A DNA stretch of 64,000 nucleotides from Acidovorax benzenivorans (GTDB taxonomy: Bacteria; Pseudomonadota; Gammaproteobacteria; Burkholderiales; Burkholderiaceae_C): positions 248,001 through 312,000 of the forward strand of contig NZ_JAPCKI010000006.1 in assembly GCF_028680575.1 (NCBI RefSeq), in the 5' to 3' direction. The notes under the pieces are model-generated. The model did not search any database, had not been told where the DNA came from, and worked only from the letters and a program-made list of their open reading frames with translations. The first letter of the stretch is position 1. Each line of letters opens with the position of its first letter. Made by a program: the position numbers and the translations under genes. This document shows positions 7,955-16,807 of this stretch, one piece after another.

Positions 7955-10369
7955 ATGAGCGCCCTGCCTACCTTCGAGCACGCAGACGCGCTCGCACGGG
8001 ACCTGCCCGGAGCCGCCCTGCTGGGCGCGGACCCAGCCCCCGTGCGGCTGGAGGATGCGGCAGCCCTGCTGGCCGAACACTACGGCCTGCGCGGCGACCT
8101 GAGCCCGCTCACAGGGGAACGCGACGCCAACTTCTTGCTGAAGACAATGGATGGCCAACGCCGTATGCTCAAGCTCTCGCACCCGCTGGAAACCCCGCTG
8201 GTGGCCGACTTCCAGACCCAGGCCCTGCTGCACCTGGCCCGCCACGCCCCCAACCTGCCCGTGCAGCGCCTGGTGCCGGCACGGGGCGGAGAGCCCTCAC
8301 TGACCGTGCAACTGCTAGGCACCACCACGCCACGGGTGATGCGCGTGTTCAGCTACCTGGAAGGCCAACCCATGCCACAGGCTCCACGCTCGGAGGCACA
8401 GCGCCTGAACGTGGCACGCAGCCTGGCAGCCCTGGACAGCGCCCTGGCCCACCTGGAACACCCAGCCGGCAACAAGGACCTGCCCTGGGACATCCAGCAA
8501 GCCCACCGGGCGCGCAGCCTGCTGCAAGCCGTGACCGACCCCACGCGCCGCACCCTGGCCCTGGCCGCACTCGCAGATTTCGAGAGTGAGACGCTGCCGC
8601 GCCTGCAAGCCCTGCCGCGCCAGCCCATCCACAACGACTTCAACCTGTACAACCTGCTGGTCGACCCCACACAGCCTGAGCGCGTCGCGGGCATCCTGGA
8701 CCTGGGTGACATGGTGCTGGCGCCACGCATCAACGACTTGGCCGTGGCAGCCTCATACCAGCTCAGCGATGCGGGCGATGCGCTGCGCGCGCTGTGCAGC
8801 TTCGTGGCCGCGTACCACGCCGTGGCGCCGTTGAGCAGCGCGGAACTCACCGTGCTGCCCGCCATGGTGCGCGCGCGCCTGGCCATGGTGGTCGCCATCA
8901 GCGGCTGGCGCGCCGCACGCCAGCCGGACAACGCCGACTACCTGCTGCGCAACAACGCCATCTCGTGGGACCGTCTACACACCATGGCAGGCTGGACAGA
9001 CGCGGCCGTGGTGGCCGCCCTGCACCAGGCCTGCGGACTGCCCCTCCAAACCCAAGGCCCCCAGCCCATGCATTCCCCCACCAACGACACCACCGCACTG
9101 CAGGCGCGCCGCGCGCGCCTGCTTGGCCCCGCCTACCGTCTTTTCTACGAAGAGCCCCTGCACCTGGTGCGTGGCGAGGGAGTGTGGCTCCATGACACCC
9201 AAGGCAAACGTTACCTGGACGCCTACAACAACGTGGCCAGCGTCGGCCACGCCCATCCGCATGTGGTGGAGGCGATCGCACGCCAGGCCCGAACGCTCAA
9301 CACCCACACACGTTATTTGCACGAGGGCATCCTCGACTACGCAGAACGCTTGCTCTCCCACATGCCCCCGGCACTGGGACATGCCATGTTCACCTGCAGC
9401 GGCAGCGAGGCCAACGATCTGGCCCTGCGCATTGCACGCGCGCACACCGGGGCACAAGGGCTGATCATCACGCGGTACGCGTACCACGGCGTCACAGCCC
9501 CTTTGGCCGAGGCTTCCCCCTCGCTGGGCGCCCTGATGCGCCTGGGTCATACGGTGCGCACCGTGCCCGCACCGCAGCCTGTCGGGCAAGACCCGGCAGA
9601 AGTGGGACGCCGCTTTGCGCACGGCGTGCGCGAGGCCATTGCGGAGCTGGCCGCCGTCGGCATGCGCCCGGCCGCTTTGCTTGTGGACACCGTGTTCTCC
9701 AGTGACGGCGTATTTACCGCCCCCGCCGGTTTTCTGCAGGAGGCCGTCCAGGCCGTGCGCGAGGCCGGGGGACTGCTCATCGCTGACGAGGTGCAGTCTG
9801 GCTTTGGCCGCACGGGCGAGGCGTTCTGGGGTTTTGAGCGCCATGGCCTGGTACCCGACATCGTCACATTGGGCAAACCCATGGGCAACGGCCATCCGGT
9901 CGCAGGTCTCGCGGTCCAACCCGGGGTGCTGGCTGCTTTTGCCGCCACCTGCCGGTACTTCAACACTTTTGGGGGCAACCCCGTATCCATGGCGGCAGCC
10001 AGCGCCGTGCTCGACGTGATCGAACGCGAGGGCCTGCAGGCCAATGCTCAGGTGGTGGGCACCTATCTGCACGGGCGGCTGGCTGCACTGCGCCAGCGCC
10101 ACCCGCAGGTGGGCGAGGTGCGGGGCGCCGGCCTGTTCGTGGGCCTGGCCCTGGTGCAACCCGACGCCGCAGGGCCGCCCCCCGGCCAACTGGCCGCGCG
10201 TGTGGTGAATGCCTTGCGCCAACGCGGCGTGTTGCTCAGTGCCACCGGCCCGGCAGCGGACACCCTCAAGATCCGCCCGCCCCTGGTGTTCCAGCGCGAG
10301 CATGCCGACCTGCTGGCCGACACACTGGACGAGGTGCTGGCCGACCCGGCCCTGCACCGCCCGGCCTGA
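7955..10369 (+). CDS. Fusion of APH-type kinase and class III PLP phospho-lyase (hydroxylysine kinase / phosphohydroxylysine lyase-like)
   Basis: One unbroken 804-residue frame carries two enzymes. Residues about 30-365 are an aminoglycoside-phosphotransferase-like kinase with catalytic loop QPIHNDFNLYNLL and metal motif ILDLGD. From Met372 the rest is a class III PLP enzyme with CSGSEANDLALR, LLIADEVQSGFGRTG, cofactor lysine K641 in LGKPMGNGHP, and the downstream FNTFGGNPVS. GKPMGNGHP plus FNTFGGNP is characteristic of the ammoniophospho-lyases acting on phosphoethanolamine or 5-phosphohydroxylysine. Partner kinases of the hydroxylysine-kinase type belong to the APH fold. Likely role: phosphorylate a hydroxy-amine, then eliminate phosphate and ammonia. 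Met372 follows an AAGG stretch by about ten bases, so internal initiation is possible. The substrate could also be another amino alcohol. Confidence 0.85.
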   Translation: MSALPTFEHADALARDLPGAALLGADPAPVRLEDAAALLAEHYGLRGDLSPLTGERDANFLLKTMDGQRRMLKLSHPLETPLVADFQTQALLHLARHAPNLPVQRLVPARGGEPSLTVQLLGTTTPRVMRVFSYLEGQPMPQAPRSEAQRLNVARSLAALDSALAHLEHPAGNKDLPWDIQQAHRARSLLQAVTDPTRRTLALAALADFESETLPRLQALPRQPIHNDFNLYNLLVDPTQPERVAGILDLGDMVLAPRINDLAVAASYQLSDAGDALRALCSFVAAYHAVAPLSSAELTVLPAMVRARLAMVVAISGWRAARQPDNADYLLRNNAISWDRLHTMAGWTDAAVVAALHQACGLPLQTQGPQPMHSPTNDTTALQARRARLLGPAYRLFYEEPLHLVRGEGVWLHDTQGKRYLDAYNNVASVGHAHPHVVEAIARQARTLNTHTRYLHEGILDYAERLLSHMPPALGHAMFTCSGSEANDLALRIARAHTGAQGLIITRYAYHGVTAPLAEASPSLGALMRLGHTVRTVPAPQPVGQDPAEVGRRFAHGVREAIAELAAVGMRPAALLVDTVFSSDGVFTAPAGFLQEAVQAVREAGGLLIADEVQSGFGRTGEAFWGFERHGLVPDIVTLGKPMGNGHPVAGLAVQPGVLAAFAATCRYFNTFGGNPVSMAAASAVLDVIEREGLQANAQVVGTYLHGRLAALRQRHPQVGEVRGAGLFVGLALVQPDAAGPPPGQLAARVVNALRQRGVLLSATGPAADTLKIRPPLVFQREHADLLADTLDEVLADPALHRPA

Positions 10370-10409
10370 TTCATCCACGGGCCTTGGCCACCACCCCACA
10401 GGAAGCCCC

Positions 10410-11801
10410 ATGCCTCCCATCGCACCCAGCCCCTCCACCCTGCAACAGGCCGTCGACGATTTGCATAACGACATGGTCGATCTGCTCAGCGGCTTCGTGG
10501 CGGCAGCCAGCCCGTCAGGGGCGGAGCAAGCCGCCTCAGGGTTTCTAGAGCAACAGCTACAGCACATGGGCCTTGATTGCGAACGCATCGTGCTCGATAG
10601 CCGCCTGATTGCCAACTCACCGTTGTTTTCCTGCCCCTGCGACCCCGATGGCGGGCGCCACAACCTACTGGCGCGCCATCTTCCCTCACCGCGCACCGAT
10701 GGCACACGCGGCCGCTCGGTGCTGTTCAATGGCCATCTAGACGTGGTGCCTACCGGCCCACAGGCCCTATGGACCACGCCACCTTTCGAGCCCCGCGTGC
10801 AGGGCGATTGGCTGTATGGACGCGGCGCCGGTGACATGAAAGGCGGAATCGTCTGCGCCCTCATGGCCTTGCGGGTCTTGCGCCACCTGGGCCTGCAGCC
10901 CGCCGGAGTGGTGGGCATCAATGCCGTGCTCGACGAGGAAAACACCGGTAACGGCACCCTCGCTACCGTGCACGCGCTGCGCAACAGTCTGGCCAAGGCA
11001 CGCCTGAGCGATTTTGATGCCGTCATCATCCCCGAACCTTTTGCCGAAACGATGATGGCGGCGCAAGTGGGTGTGAGCTGGCTGTTTGTCACCATCACCG
11101 GGCGATCAGCGCATGTGGCCTACAAAGGCCAGGGACTCAACCCCATCGAAGCCGGCATGGCCTTGGTTGATGACCTGAAGCTGCTTGAAGCCGAATGGAA
11201 CCAGCCCAAAAACCGCCACGCTGCCTTTCGGGACGTGGAGCACCCGGTCAACTTCAACCTGGGCCGCATTGAAGGAGGCGAATGGAACTCGTCTGTGCCC
11301 TGCACCTGCACCCTGGGCCTGCGCCTGGGTTACTACCCGGGCATGGACCCAGACACCGTGGTGGACCAGGTCAGCCAGCGGCTGCGTACCAAGGCGCTGC
11401 AGCTCAATCCTGCACTGCAACTGGAGATCAGCACCCGGGGACATCGCTCACCAGGCTGCGTTTACGCACTGGACAACCCCGCCATGCAGACTCTGGCCAA
11501 TGCCCACTACAGCGTCCACGGCCGCGCACCCGAGCGCCTAGCCTGCACCGCCACCACCGACGGCCGCCATTTCAGCCTTCTGACCGATATTCCGGTCACG
11601 AACTACGGACCTGTGGCACGAAACATCCATGGCATCGACGAATCGGTGTCCCTGGCCAGCCTACGCCGGGTCACCCGGACATTTGCACAGTTCATCATCG
11701 ACTGGTGTGGCGTCGAAGAAACCGCTGCCAATGCAGCCCGGCACCGGGGAGGCCCTGTTGATTCCGGGCAGGCCAAGACCGGCGAAACATCTCTTTCTTG
11801 A
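10410..11801 (+). CDS. M20-family metallopeptidase / ArgE-DapE-like deacylase
   Basis: This 463-residue zinc hydrolase of the M20 family has the metal motifs in order: FNGHLDVVP with H109 and D111, GAGDMKGG with bridging D142, the catalytic-base region LDEENTGNGT with E176-E177, and a late TTDGRHFSL histidine. A lid/dimerisation domain occupies the middle. Family members cleave N-acyl groups or peptide bonds from amino acids (ArgE, DapE, carboxypeptidase G2). It is the last gene of the amine operon, 40 bases after the fusion gene, with AGGAAG just before the ATG. It probably deacylates an imported N-acyl amino acid or dipeptide. The promoter of rpmE2 overlaps its stop codon. Confidence 0.88.
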   Translation: MPPIAPSPSTLQQAVDDLHNDMVDLLSGFVAAASPSGAEQAASGFLEQQLQHMGLDCERIVLDSRLIANSPLFSCPCDPDGGRHNLLARHLPSPRTDGTRGRSVLFNGHLDVVPTGPQALWTTPPFEPRVQGDWLYGRGAGDMKGGIVCALMALRVLRHLGLQPAGVVGINAVLDEENTGNGTLATVHALRNSLAKARLSDFDAVIIPEPFAETMMAAQVGVSWLFVTITGRSAHVAYKGQGLNPIEAGMALVDDLKLLEAEWNQPKNRHAAFRDVEHPVNFNLGRIEGGEWNSSVPCTCTLGLRLGYYPGMDPDTVVDQVSQRLRTKALQLNPALQLEISTRGHRSPGCVYALDNPAMQTLANAHYSVHGRAPERLACTATTDGRHFSLLTDIPVTNYGPVARNIHGIDESVSLASLRRVTRTFAQFIIDWCGVEETAANAARHRGGPVDSGQAKTGETSLS

Positions 11802-11826
11802 ATTACGGTCAGAAATAGAAGATAAT
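11798..11826 (+). promoter_or_regulatory. Sigma-70-type promoter of rpmE2
   Basis: TTGAAT at 11798-11803 and GATAAT at 11821-11826 are separated by exactly 17 bases, each close to the -35 and -10 consensus. The -35 box overlaps the stop codon of the M20 gene. A start site near 11833 would give a leader of roughly 90 bases before the rpmE2 ATG. Confidence 0.7.
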
Positions 11827-11920
11827 AGAGAGCTTTTTCTGCGGAAAGTACGCTGGATGTTCCACGGCGCAAAGGTTGCACCGGGTCCCGCACGGCTCCC
11901 GCACTTGACAAGGATTGATC

Positions 11921-12175
11921 ATGAAAGAAGGCATTCACCCCAACTACCGCGAAGTCCTGTTCTCGGACCTGTCCAACGGCTTCAAGTTCGTGACCCGTTC
12001 GTGCGTGAACACGAAGGAAATGGAAACCTTCGAAGGCAAGGAATACCCGCTGTTCAAGCTGGACACCTCTTCTGAATCGCATCCCTTCTACACCGGCACG
12101 CAAAAGTCGGTGGACAACATGGGTGGCCGCGTGGAGCGCTTCCGCAACCGTTTCGGCAAGACCGCAGCGAAGTAA
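11921..12175 (+). CDS. rpmE2: 50S ribosomal protein L31 type B (zinc-independent)
   Basis: This 84-residue ribosomal protein begins [14 protein letters not shown] and contains the type B signature region [22 protein letters not shown]. It lacks the CxxC zinc motifs of ordinary L31 and keeps a single cysteine (RSCVNT). In many bacteria type B L31 replaces the zinc form under zinc limitation; in others it is the only copy. I see no Zur-like palindrome in front of it, but a plain sigma-70 promoter is present. The ATG at 11921 has an AAGGA about seven bases upstream; the nearby TTG two codons earlier is not needed. A strong terminator follows. Confidence 0.96.
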   Translation: MKEGIHPNYREVLFSDLSNGFKFVTRSCVNTKEMETFEGKEYPLFKLDTSSESHPFYTGTQKSVDNMGGRVERFRNRFGKTAAK

Positions 12176-12200
12176 TTCGCCCCTGCGTTCCCGCCAAAAA

Positions 12201-12230
12201 GGCAGCCCGGGCAACCGGGCTGCCTTTTTT
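12201..12230 (+). terminator. rpmE2: Rho-independent terminator of rpmE2
   Basis: A perfect ten-base-pair stem, GGCAGCCCGG at 12201-12210 with CCGGGCTGCC at 12215-12224, closes a GCAA tetraloop and is followed directly by six T residues. It lies 25 bases after the rpmE2 stop. Confidence 0.96.
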
Positions 12231-12283
12231 CATGGGTTTTGCCTTTATTCTCGGTGGCTCCTTTGCCTGCCGCTCACTGCCGC

Positions 12284-13987
12284 GTGACTCCACCCACCCC
12301 CGCCATCGTTACCCAGAATGCCGTCAGCCCGCTGCCCCGCTGGGCGCTGCTGCTGCTGTGCATTGCTTATGTAGTGCCCGGCTTCGTCGGCCGCGACCCA
12401 TGGAAGAATGCAGACGTCACCGCCTTCGGCTACATGTTGGAGCTGGCCCAGGGACGCACCCCGTGGCTCAACCCGTTACTCGGCGGCATGCCTCCTGAAA
12501 CCGAAGGGCTGCTGCCCTACTGGCTGGGCGCCTGGGCCGTGCAAATGGCGCCAGCGTGGCTGTCAGCCGAGGTGGCGGCCCGCATGCCGTTCATAGCCCT
12601 CTTGGTCATAACGCTGGTTGCCACCTGGTATGGCGTGTACTACCTGGCCCGCAGCCCCGGCGCCCAACCGGTAGCGTTTGCCTTTGGCGGCGAGGCCCCG
12701 CCCCTCGACTACGCACGCGCCATTGCCGATGGCGCCTTGCTGGCACTGATCGCCTGCCTGGGCCTGGCGCAGCTGTCGCACGAGGTAACGAGCTATCTGG
12801 CGCAGCTCAGTTGCACGGCTCTGCTGTTTTTTGCGGTGGCGGCCATGCCACACCGCACCGTGGCGCCTGCGGTGGCGCTGATGCTGGGCATGGCGGGGCT
12901 TACGCTGTCCGGAGCCCCTGCCCTGACGGCCATGCTGGGCCTGGGCGGAATGGTGCTGATGGTTTTTGCGCCCGCTGGCAACACGGACAACCGCTGGCGC
13001 TGGGCCGCAGTGCTGGCCTCCGCAACGCTGGCGGCGGCCGCATTGGCGCAGGGTCTGGAACTGTGGCGCTGGCGCGTGGTGGGGTTCGATGGTGGTGGCG
13101 GCAAGGACTGGCTGAGCCTGGCGCGCCTGCTGCTGTGGTTTGGCTGGCCGGCCTGGCCGCTGGCGCTGTGGACCTTGTGGCGCTGGCGCCAGCAAATCTT
13201 CAGCCGCCCCGGCCAACGGCATCTGCTGTTGCCCCTGTGGTTCACCCTGGTGTCGATTGGCGCGACCATCACCACCCAGCCGGCAGACCGGGCCTTGCTG
13301 CTGGGCTTGCCCGCACTGGCCGCACTGGCCGCATTTGCCCTGCCCACGTTGCGCCGCAGCGTGGGGGCCCTGATTGACTGGTTCACACTGCTGTTTTTTA
13401 CTGTATCGGCCCTCGCGATCTGGGTGATCTGGATTGCCATGCAGACCGGTGTCCCCGCCAAACCCGCCGCCAACGTGGCCAAGCTGGCGCCAGGGTTTGT
13501 GCCGCAGTTTTCGGCGCTGGCCTTGCTGGTGGCTGTGGCGGCCACTCTGGGTTGGTGTGGACTGGTATGGTGGCGCGCGTCCCGCAACCGGGCACCCATC
13601 TGGAAGAGCCTGGTGCTGCCCGCAGGCGGTGCTGCCCTGGGCTGGCTCTTGCTGATGACCCTGTGGCTGCCCCTGCTGGACTACGCACGCAGCTATGGTC
13701 CGCAGGTGCGCAGTGTGGTGGTAGCCCTGGGGCCGGAGCCGGGGTGCATTCAGACCGTGGGCCTGAACCGCGCCCAGGTGGCAGCACTGCAGTTCCATGG
13801 GCAGCTGTCACTGCAACGCGCGGGACTGCAGGATGAATGCCAGTGGTTGCTGGTCGATGGGGCATCCTGGCCTGCGTCAGAGCGCATGGTCCGCGCAGAG
13901 CGTTGGGAGCCTAGGTCCACCCTTCCCCGCCCGACCGACAAGAACGAAACCCTGCTGCTGTTCCACCGCGTGGCCCCGGCACGCTGA
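12284..13987 (+). CDS. Polytopic membrane protein, GT39/ArnT-like glycosyltransferase candidate
   Basis: This protein of about 567 residues has a dozen or so hydrophobic segments and a soluble C-terminal portion of roughly 100 residues. Near the N-terminus it has GRDPWKNADV, then PPETEGLLPYWLGAW. An acidic residue followed by PW, then a glycine- and proline-rich loop with PYW before the next helix, is reminiscent of ArnT/PMT (GT39) enzymes that use polyprenyl-phosphate sugars in the periplasm. The resemblance is partial and the activity is unproven. The start is uncertain: GTG at 12284 begins a plausible N-terminus but has no clear ribosome site, and a TTG at 12239 is in frame. Its stop overlaps the MATE gene start by one base, so the two are coupled. 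Confidence 0.65.
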   Translation: MTPPTPAIVTQNAVSPLPRWALLLLCIAYVVPGFVGRDPWKNADVTAFGYMLELAQGRTPWLNPLLGGMPPETEGLLPYWLGAWAVQMAPAWLSAEVAARMPFIALLVITLVATWYGVYYLARSPGAQPVAFAFGGEAPPLDYARAIADGALLALIACLGLAQLSHEVTSYLAQLSCTALLFFAVAAMPHRTVAPAVALMLGMAGLTLSGAPALTAMLGLGGMVLMVFAPAGNTDNRWRWAAVLASATLAAAALAQGLELWRWRVVGFDGGGGKDWLSLARLLLWFGWPAWPLALWTLWRWRQQIFSRPGQRHLLLPLWFTLVSIGATITTQPADRALLLGLPALAALAAFALPTLRRSVGALIDWFTLLFFTVSALAIWVIWIAMQTGVPAKPAANVAKLAPGFVPQFSALALLVAVAATLGWCGLVWWRASRNRAPIWKSLVLPAGGAALGWLLLMTLWLPLLDYARSYGPQVRSVVVALGPEPGCIQTVGLNRAQVAALQFHGQLSLQRAGLQDECQWLLVDGASWPASERMVRAERWEPRSTLPRPTDKNETLLLFHRVAPAR

Positions 13988-15354
13988 TGTCGGAGTTGTC
14001 CACCATCACCCGGCACGCCGTGACCGTGCTGGCGGGGCAACTGGCGGTCATGGCATTCGGGGTGACCGACACCATTGTCGCGGGGCGCTACAGCGAGTCG
14101 TCGCTGGCCGCGCTGTCAGTGGGGTCGGCCATCTTTATCAGCGTCTACGTCGCGCTGATTGGCGTGCTCCAGGCGCTGCTCCCCGTGTGGGCCGAGCAGC
14201 GCGGCGCGCAACAGCCCGAGGCCGTGGGCCGGTCGCTGCGGCAGGCCTTGTATCTGTGTGCTGCCGCCTCGGTGCTGGGCATGGCGGTGCTGCTGTCGCC
14301 AGGTGCGCTGCTGCGCTGGACCGAGGTGCCGCCTGCGCTGCGCCCCCAAGTCGAAAACTACCTGGCGGTGCTGGCGCTGGCTTTGCCGCCCGCCCTGCTG
14401 TTCCGAATCTACAGCACCCTCAACCAGGCCCTGGGCCATCCGCGCCTGGTGACCTGGCTACAGGTGGGCTCGCTGTTCATCAAGCTGCCGCTGTCGGTGT
14501 GGTTCACCTTTGGCGGGTGGGGCCTGCCCGCACAGGGCGTGGTGGGCTGCGCCTGGGCCACGCTGGCCGTCAACTGCAGCATGCTGGCCTTGGCCCTGTG
14601 GCTGCTGCGCACGCAGGACATCTACACCCCCCTGGGCCTGTGGCGCCGCATGGAGCCACCCCACTGGCCCACCATTGTGGGCTTTGCCAGGCTGGGCATT
14701 CCGGCGGGCCTGGCCGTGATGGTGGAGGTGACCTCCTTCACCCTGATGGCCTTGTTCATCGCGCGCCAGGGCACCACGTCAGCAGCGGCCCACCAGATTG
14801 CCGCCAACATGGCCGCCGTGCTTTACATGGTGCCGCTGTCGCTGTCCATCGCCACCAGCGCGCGCGTCAGCTATTGGCTGGGAGCACAGCAGCCCCAGCG
14901 AGCCCGCCAGGTGGTTTTGATGGGTTTTTCGCTCGCTGCGCTAGTGGGTATTGCCCTGGCAGCTATCTTATTGATAGCAATACACCCAATCAGTCAGATC
15001 TACACAGACAACGCCAGCGTGGCAGCGGTAGCCAGTGCGGTGCTGGTCTGGGTGGCGGCGTACCACGCTGCCGATGCAGTGCAGACGCTGTGCGTGTTTG
15101 TGCTGCGCTGCTATCGCATCACGCTGGCGCCACTGGCGGTGTACTGCGCGCTGCTATGGGGCGCAGGCCTGGCGGGTGGCTATTGGCTGGCCTATGGGGG
15201 CAGCGGGCCTTGGTCGGGGGTGGCTTCGCCCACCCCTTTCTGGGCAGCCAGCGCGGCGGCCCTCGCCATGACGGCACTGCTATTTGTCGCCATGCTCTGG
15301 CGAGCCATCAGCCCGGCAGAGCAAAGCCACGCAAACGGTTGGCCGGGAAGGTGA
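13987..15354 (+). CDS. MATE-family transporter (NorM/MatE-like)
   Basis: This 455-residue integral membrane protein has about twelve helices in two homologous halves, the MATE/MOP layout. Typical segments include an N-terminal VTDTIVAGRYSESSLAALSV and the second-half AAHQIAANMAAVLYMVPLS. Family members are Na+ or H+-driven efflux pumps for cationic drugs and metabolites; related MOP proteins flip lipid-linked sugars. Translation is coupled to the upstream membrane protein (TGATG). The last 47 bases overlap the 3' end of phoR on the opposite strand. A dispersed repeat lies in the coding sequence at 14937-14984. Confidence 0.92.
   Translation: MSELSTITRHAVTVLAGQLAVMAFGVTDTIVAGRYSESSLAALSVGSAIFISVYVALIGVLQALLPVWAEQRGAQQPEAVGRSLRQALYLCAAASVLGMAVLLSPGALLRWTEVPPALRPQVENYLAVLALALPPALLFRIYSTLNQALGHPRLVTWLQVGSLFIKLPLSVWFTFGGWGLPAQGVVGCAWATLAVNCSMLALALWLLRTQDIYTPLGLWRRMEPPHWPTIVGFARLGIPAGLAVMVEVTSFTLMALFIARQGTTSAAAHQIAANMAAVLYMVPLSLSIATSARVSYWLGAQQPQRARQVVLMGFSLAALVGIALAAILLIAIHPISQIYTDNASVAAVASAVLVWVAAYHAADAVQTLCVFVLRCYRITLAPLAVYCALLWGAGLAGGYWLAYGGSGPWSGVASPTPFWAASAAALAMTALLFVAMLWRAISPAEQSHANGWPGR
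14937..14984 (-). repeat. Dispersed in-frame mini-repeat, copy in the MATE gene
   Basis: Read on the minus strand, the segment contains TTGCTATCAATAAGATAGCT, then GCC, a short spacer, and CACTAGCGCAGC. It is AT-richer than its surroundings. It shares the ATAGCTGC ... AGCGC arrangement with segments in folP, lpxB, dxr, the DUF4149 gene and the TrmH-family gene. Confidence 0.5.
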
Positions 15355-16651
15355 CCGAAAACACCGAGCCCTTGCCCAACGTGCTCGCGATGTCCAGCGT
15401 GGCGCCATGGCGCTGCAGCACATGCTTGACAATGGCCAGGCCCAGGCCTGTGCCCCCAGTCTCACGCGAACGGCTGCGGTCCACCCGGTAAAAGCGTTCC
15501 GTCAGGCGCGGGATGTGCTCGGGCGCAATGCCGGGGCCGGTGTCGTGCACAGAGAACACCACGCTGCCGTCGTCCTTGCGCAGCCACTGCACATCGATGG
15601 AGCCCCCTCCCGGGGTATAGCGCACAGCGTTGTTGACAAGATTGGACAGGGCACTTTGCAGCTCGGCAGGCACGCCAGCAATCTCGCCCTCGGCCCGCAA
15701 CAGGTCGGCAGCCGGGAAGCGCATCGCATGCGGGCGCTGCTGGTTCTGCGTGAGCAGCATCGAGAGAGCGCGGCCTTCTTCTTCGCAGCGCTGCATCAGC
15801 GACTGCACCGGCGTCCACTCAGCCATGCCGGGCAGCGGGCTGCCCTCCAGGCGCGACAGCGTCAGCAAGTCCTGCACCACGCTTTGCATGCGCTGCGCCT
15901 GCTGCGCCATCATGCCCAGGTAGCGTGAGCGTTCATCGGCACTCAGCGGCAGGGTCTGCAAGGTTTCGACAAAACCGGTCAGCACCGTGAGCGGTGTGCG
16001 GATTTCGTGCGACACGTTGGCCACAAAGTCGCGCCGCATGGCGTCAGCCTGCTCCAGCGCCGTCACGTCGCGCGACAGCAGCAAGGTGCGGCCGTCGCCG
16101 TAAGGGTGCAGGTGCACCGAGATTCGCACGGGCCGGGACGGCGTGCTCAGGCGCCCTTCCAGCACCACATCGCTGGTGAAGTCCTTGGCAGAAAAGTAAG
16201 CCGTGAACTCGGGGTTGCGCAGCAGGTTGCCAATGGACTGCATGACGTCGCGCTGCGCATCAAAGCCAAACTGGTTGGCCGCCATCTGGTTGCACCACTC
16301 GATGCGGCCCTGGGCATCCAGCAGCACCACGCCGTTGGGTGACGCCTGCAGGGCGGCCAGGATCTCCTGCAACCGGTCCTGGCTGTCCCGTATCTGCGCC
16401 TCTTGCTTGCGCAGCAAACGCCGCGCGCGGTCTGCTGCTTCACCCCAGATGCCGCGCATGGACGGCACCGATGCCAGATCGCCGGTGCGCAGCCAGCGCA
16501 GCACCCGCACGCCACGCAGCAGGTCCCAGACAAACCATGCCCAGGCAGCAATGGCCGCCCCCAGCGCGGCGCCCCAGGACCCACCTTGCCACCACCCCAG
16601 GCCACCACCCGCCAACTGCCACAGCAGGAAATACGAAATACGCCACAGCAT
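15308..16651 (-). CDS. phoR: Phosphate regulon sensor histidine kinase PhoR
   Basis: This 447-residue kinase has one or two short N-terminal membrane segments (residues about 5-45), a linker, a PAS domain (about 92-200), and a HisKA domain with phospho-acceptor H215 in NVSHEIRTPL. The ATPase domain shows NLVNNAVRYTP, DTGPGIAPEH and GGTGLGLAIVKH. There is no periplasmic sensor domain, as is usual for PhoR, which is thought to read phosphate status through PstSCAB and PhoU. It lies 156 bases after phoB as the last gene of the pst-pho run. Its final 47 bases overlap the MATE gene tail-to-tail, so neither convergent gene has room for a terminator outside the other's coding sequence. Confidence 0.95.
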   Translation of the reverse strand: MLWRISYFLLWQLAGGGLGWWQGGSWGAALGAAIAAWAWFVWDLLRGVRVLRWLRTGDLASVPSMRGIWGEAADRARRLLRKQEAQIRDSQDRLQEILAALQASPNGVVLLDAQGRIEWCNQMAANQFGFDAQRDVMQSIGNLLRNPEFTAYFSAKDFTSDVVLEGRLSTPSRPVRISVHLHPYGDGRTLLLSRDVTALEQADAMRRDFVANVSHEIRTPLTVLTGFVETLQTLPLSADERSRYLGMMAQQAQRMQSVVQDLLTLSRLEGSPLPGMAEWTPVQSLMQRCEEEGRALSMLLTQNQQRPHAMRFPAADLLRAEGEIAGVPAELQSALSNLVNNAVRYTPGGGSIDVQWLRKDDGSVVFSVHDTGPGIAPEHIPRLTERFYRVDRSRSRETGGTGLGLAIVKHVLQRHGATLDIASTLGKGSVFSVTFPANRLRGFALPG

Positions 16652-16807
16652 GCGGATAGCAAAGCCTTCTCAGAAACGCCAGGGGCGCAACACGCGCGCC
16701 CATTGATCCATCACATCCACCGATCACCGCCGACTACGACTGCCAGACCGAAACGGCCCACAGCACCTCACCATCACGCCATCGCAAGCGGCAGCCAGCC
16801 CACTCCA

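Noticed and set aside
8975-11098. Minus-strand open frame of about 700 codons
   Set aside because: It runs antisense through the phospho-lyase and M20 genes, has no domain-like motifs and the repetitive composition typical of GC-rich shadow frames.
11915-11920. TTG start two codons before rpmE2 ATG
   Set aside because: The ATG at 11921 has correctly spaced AAGGA and gives the standard protein.
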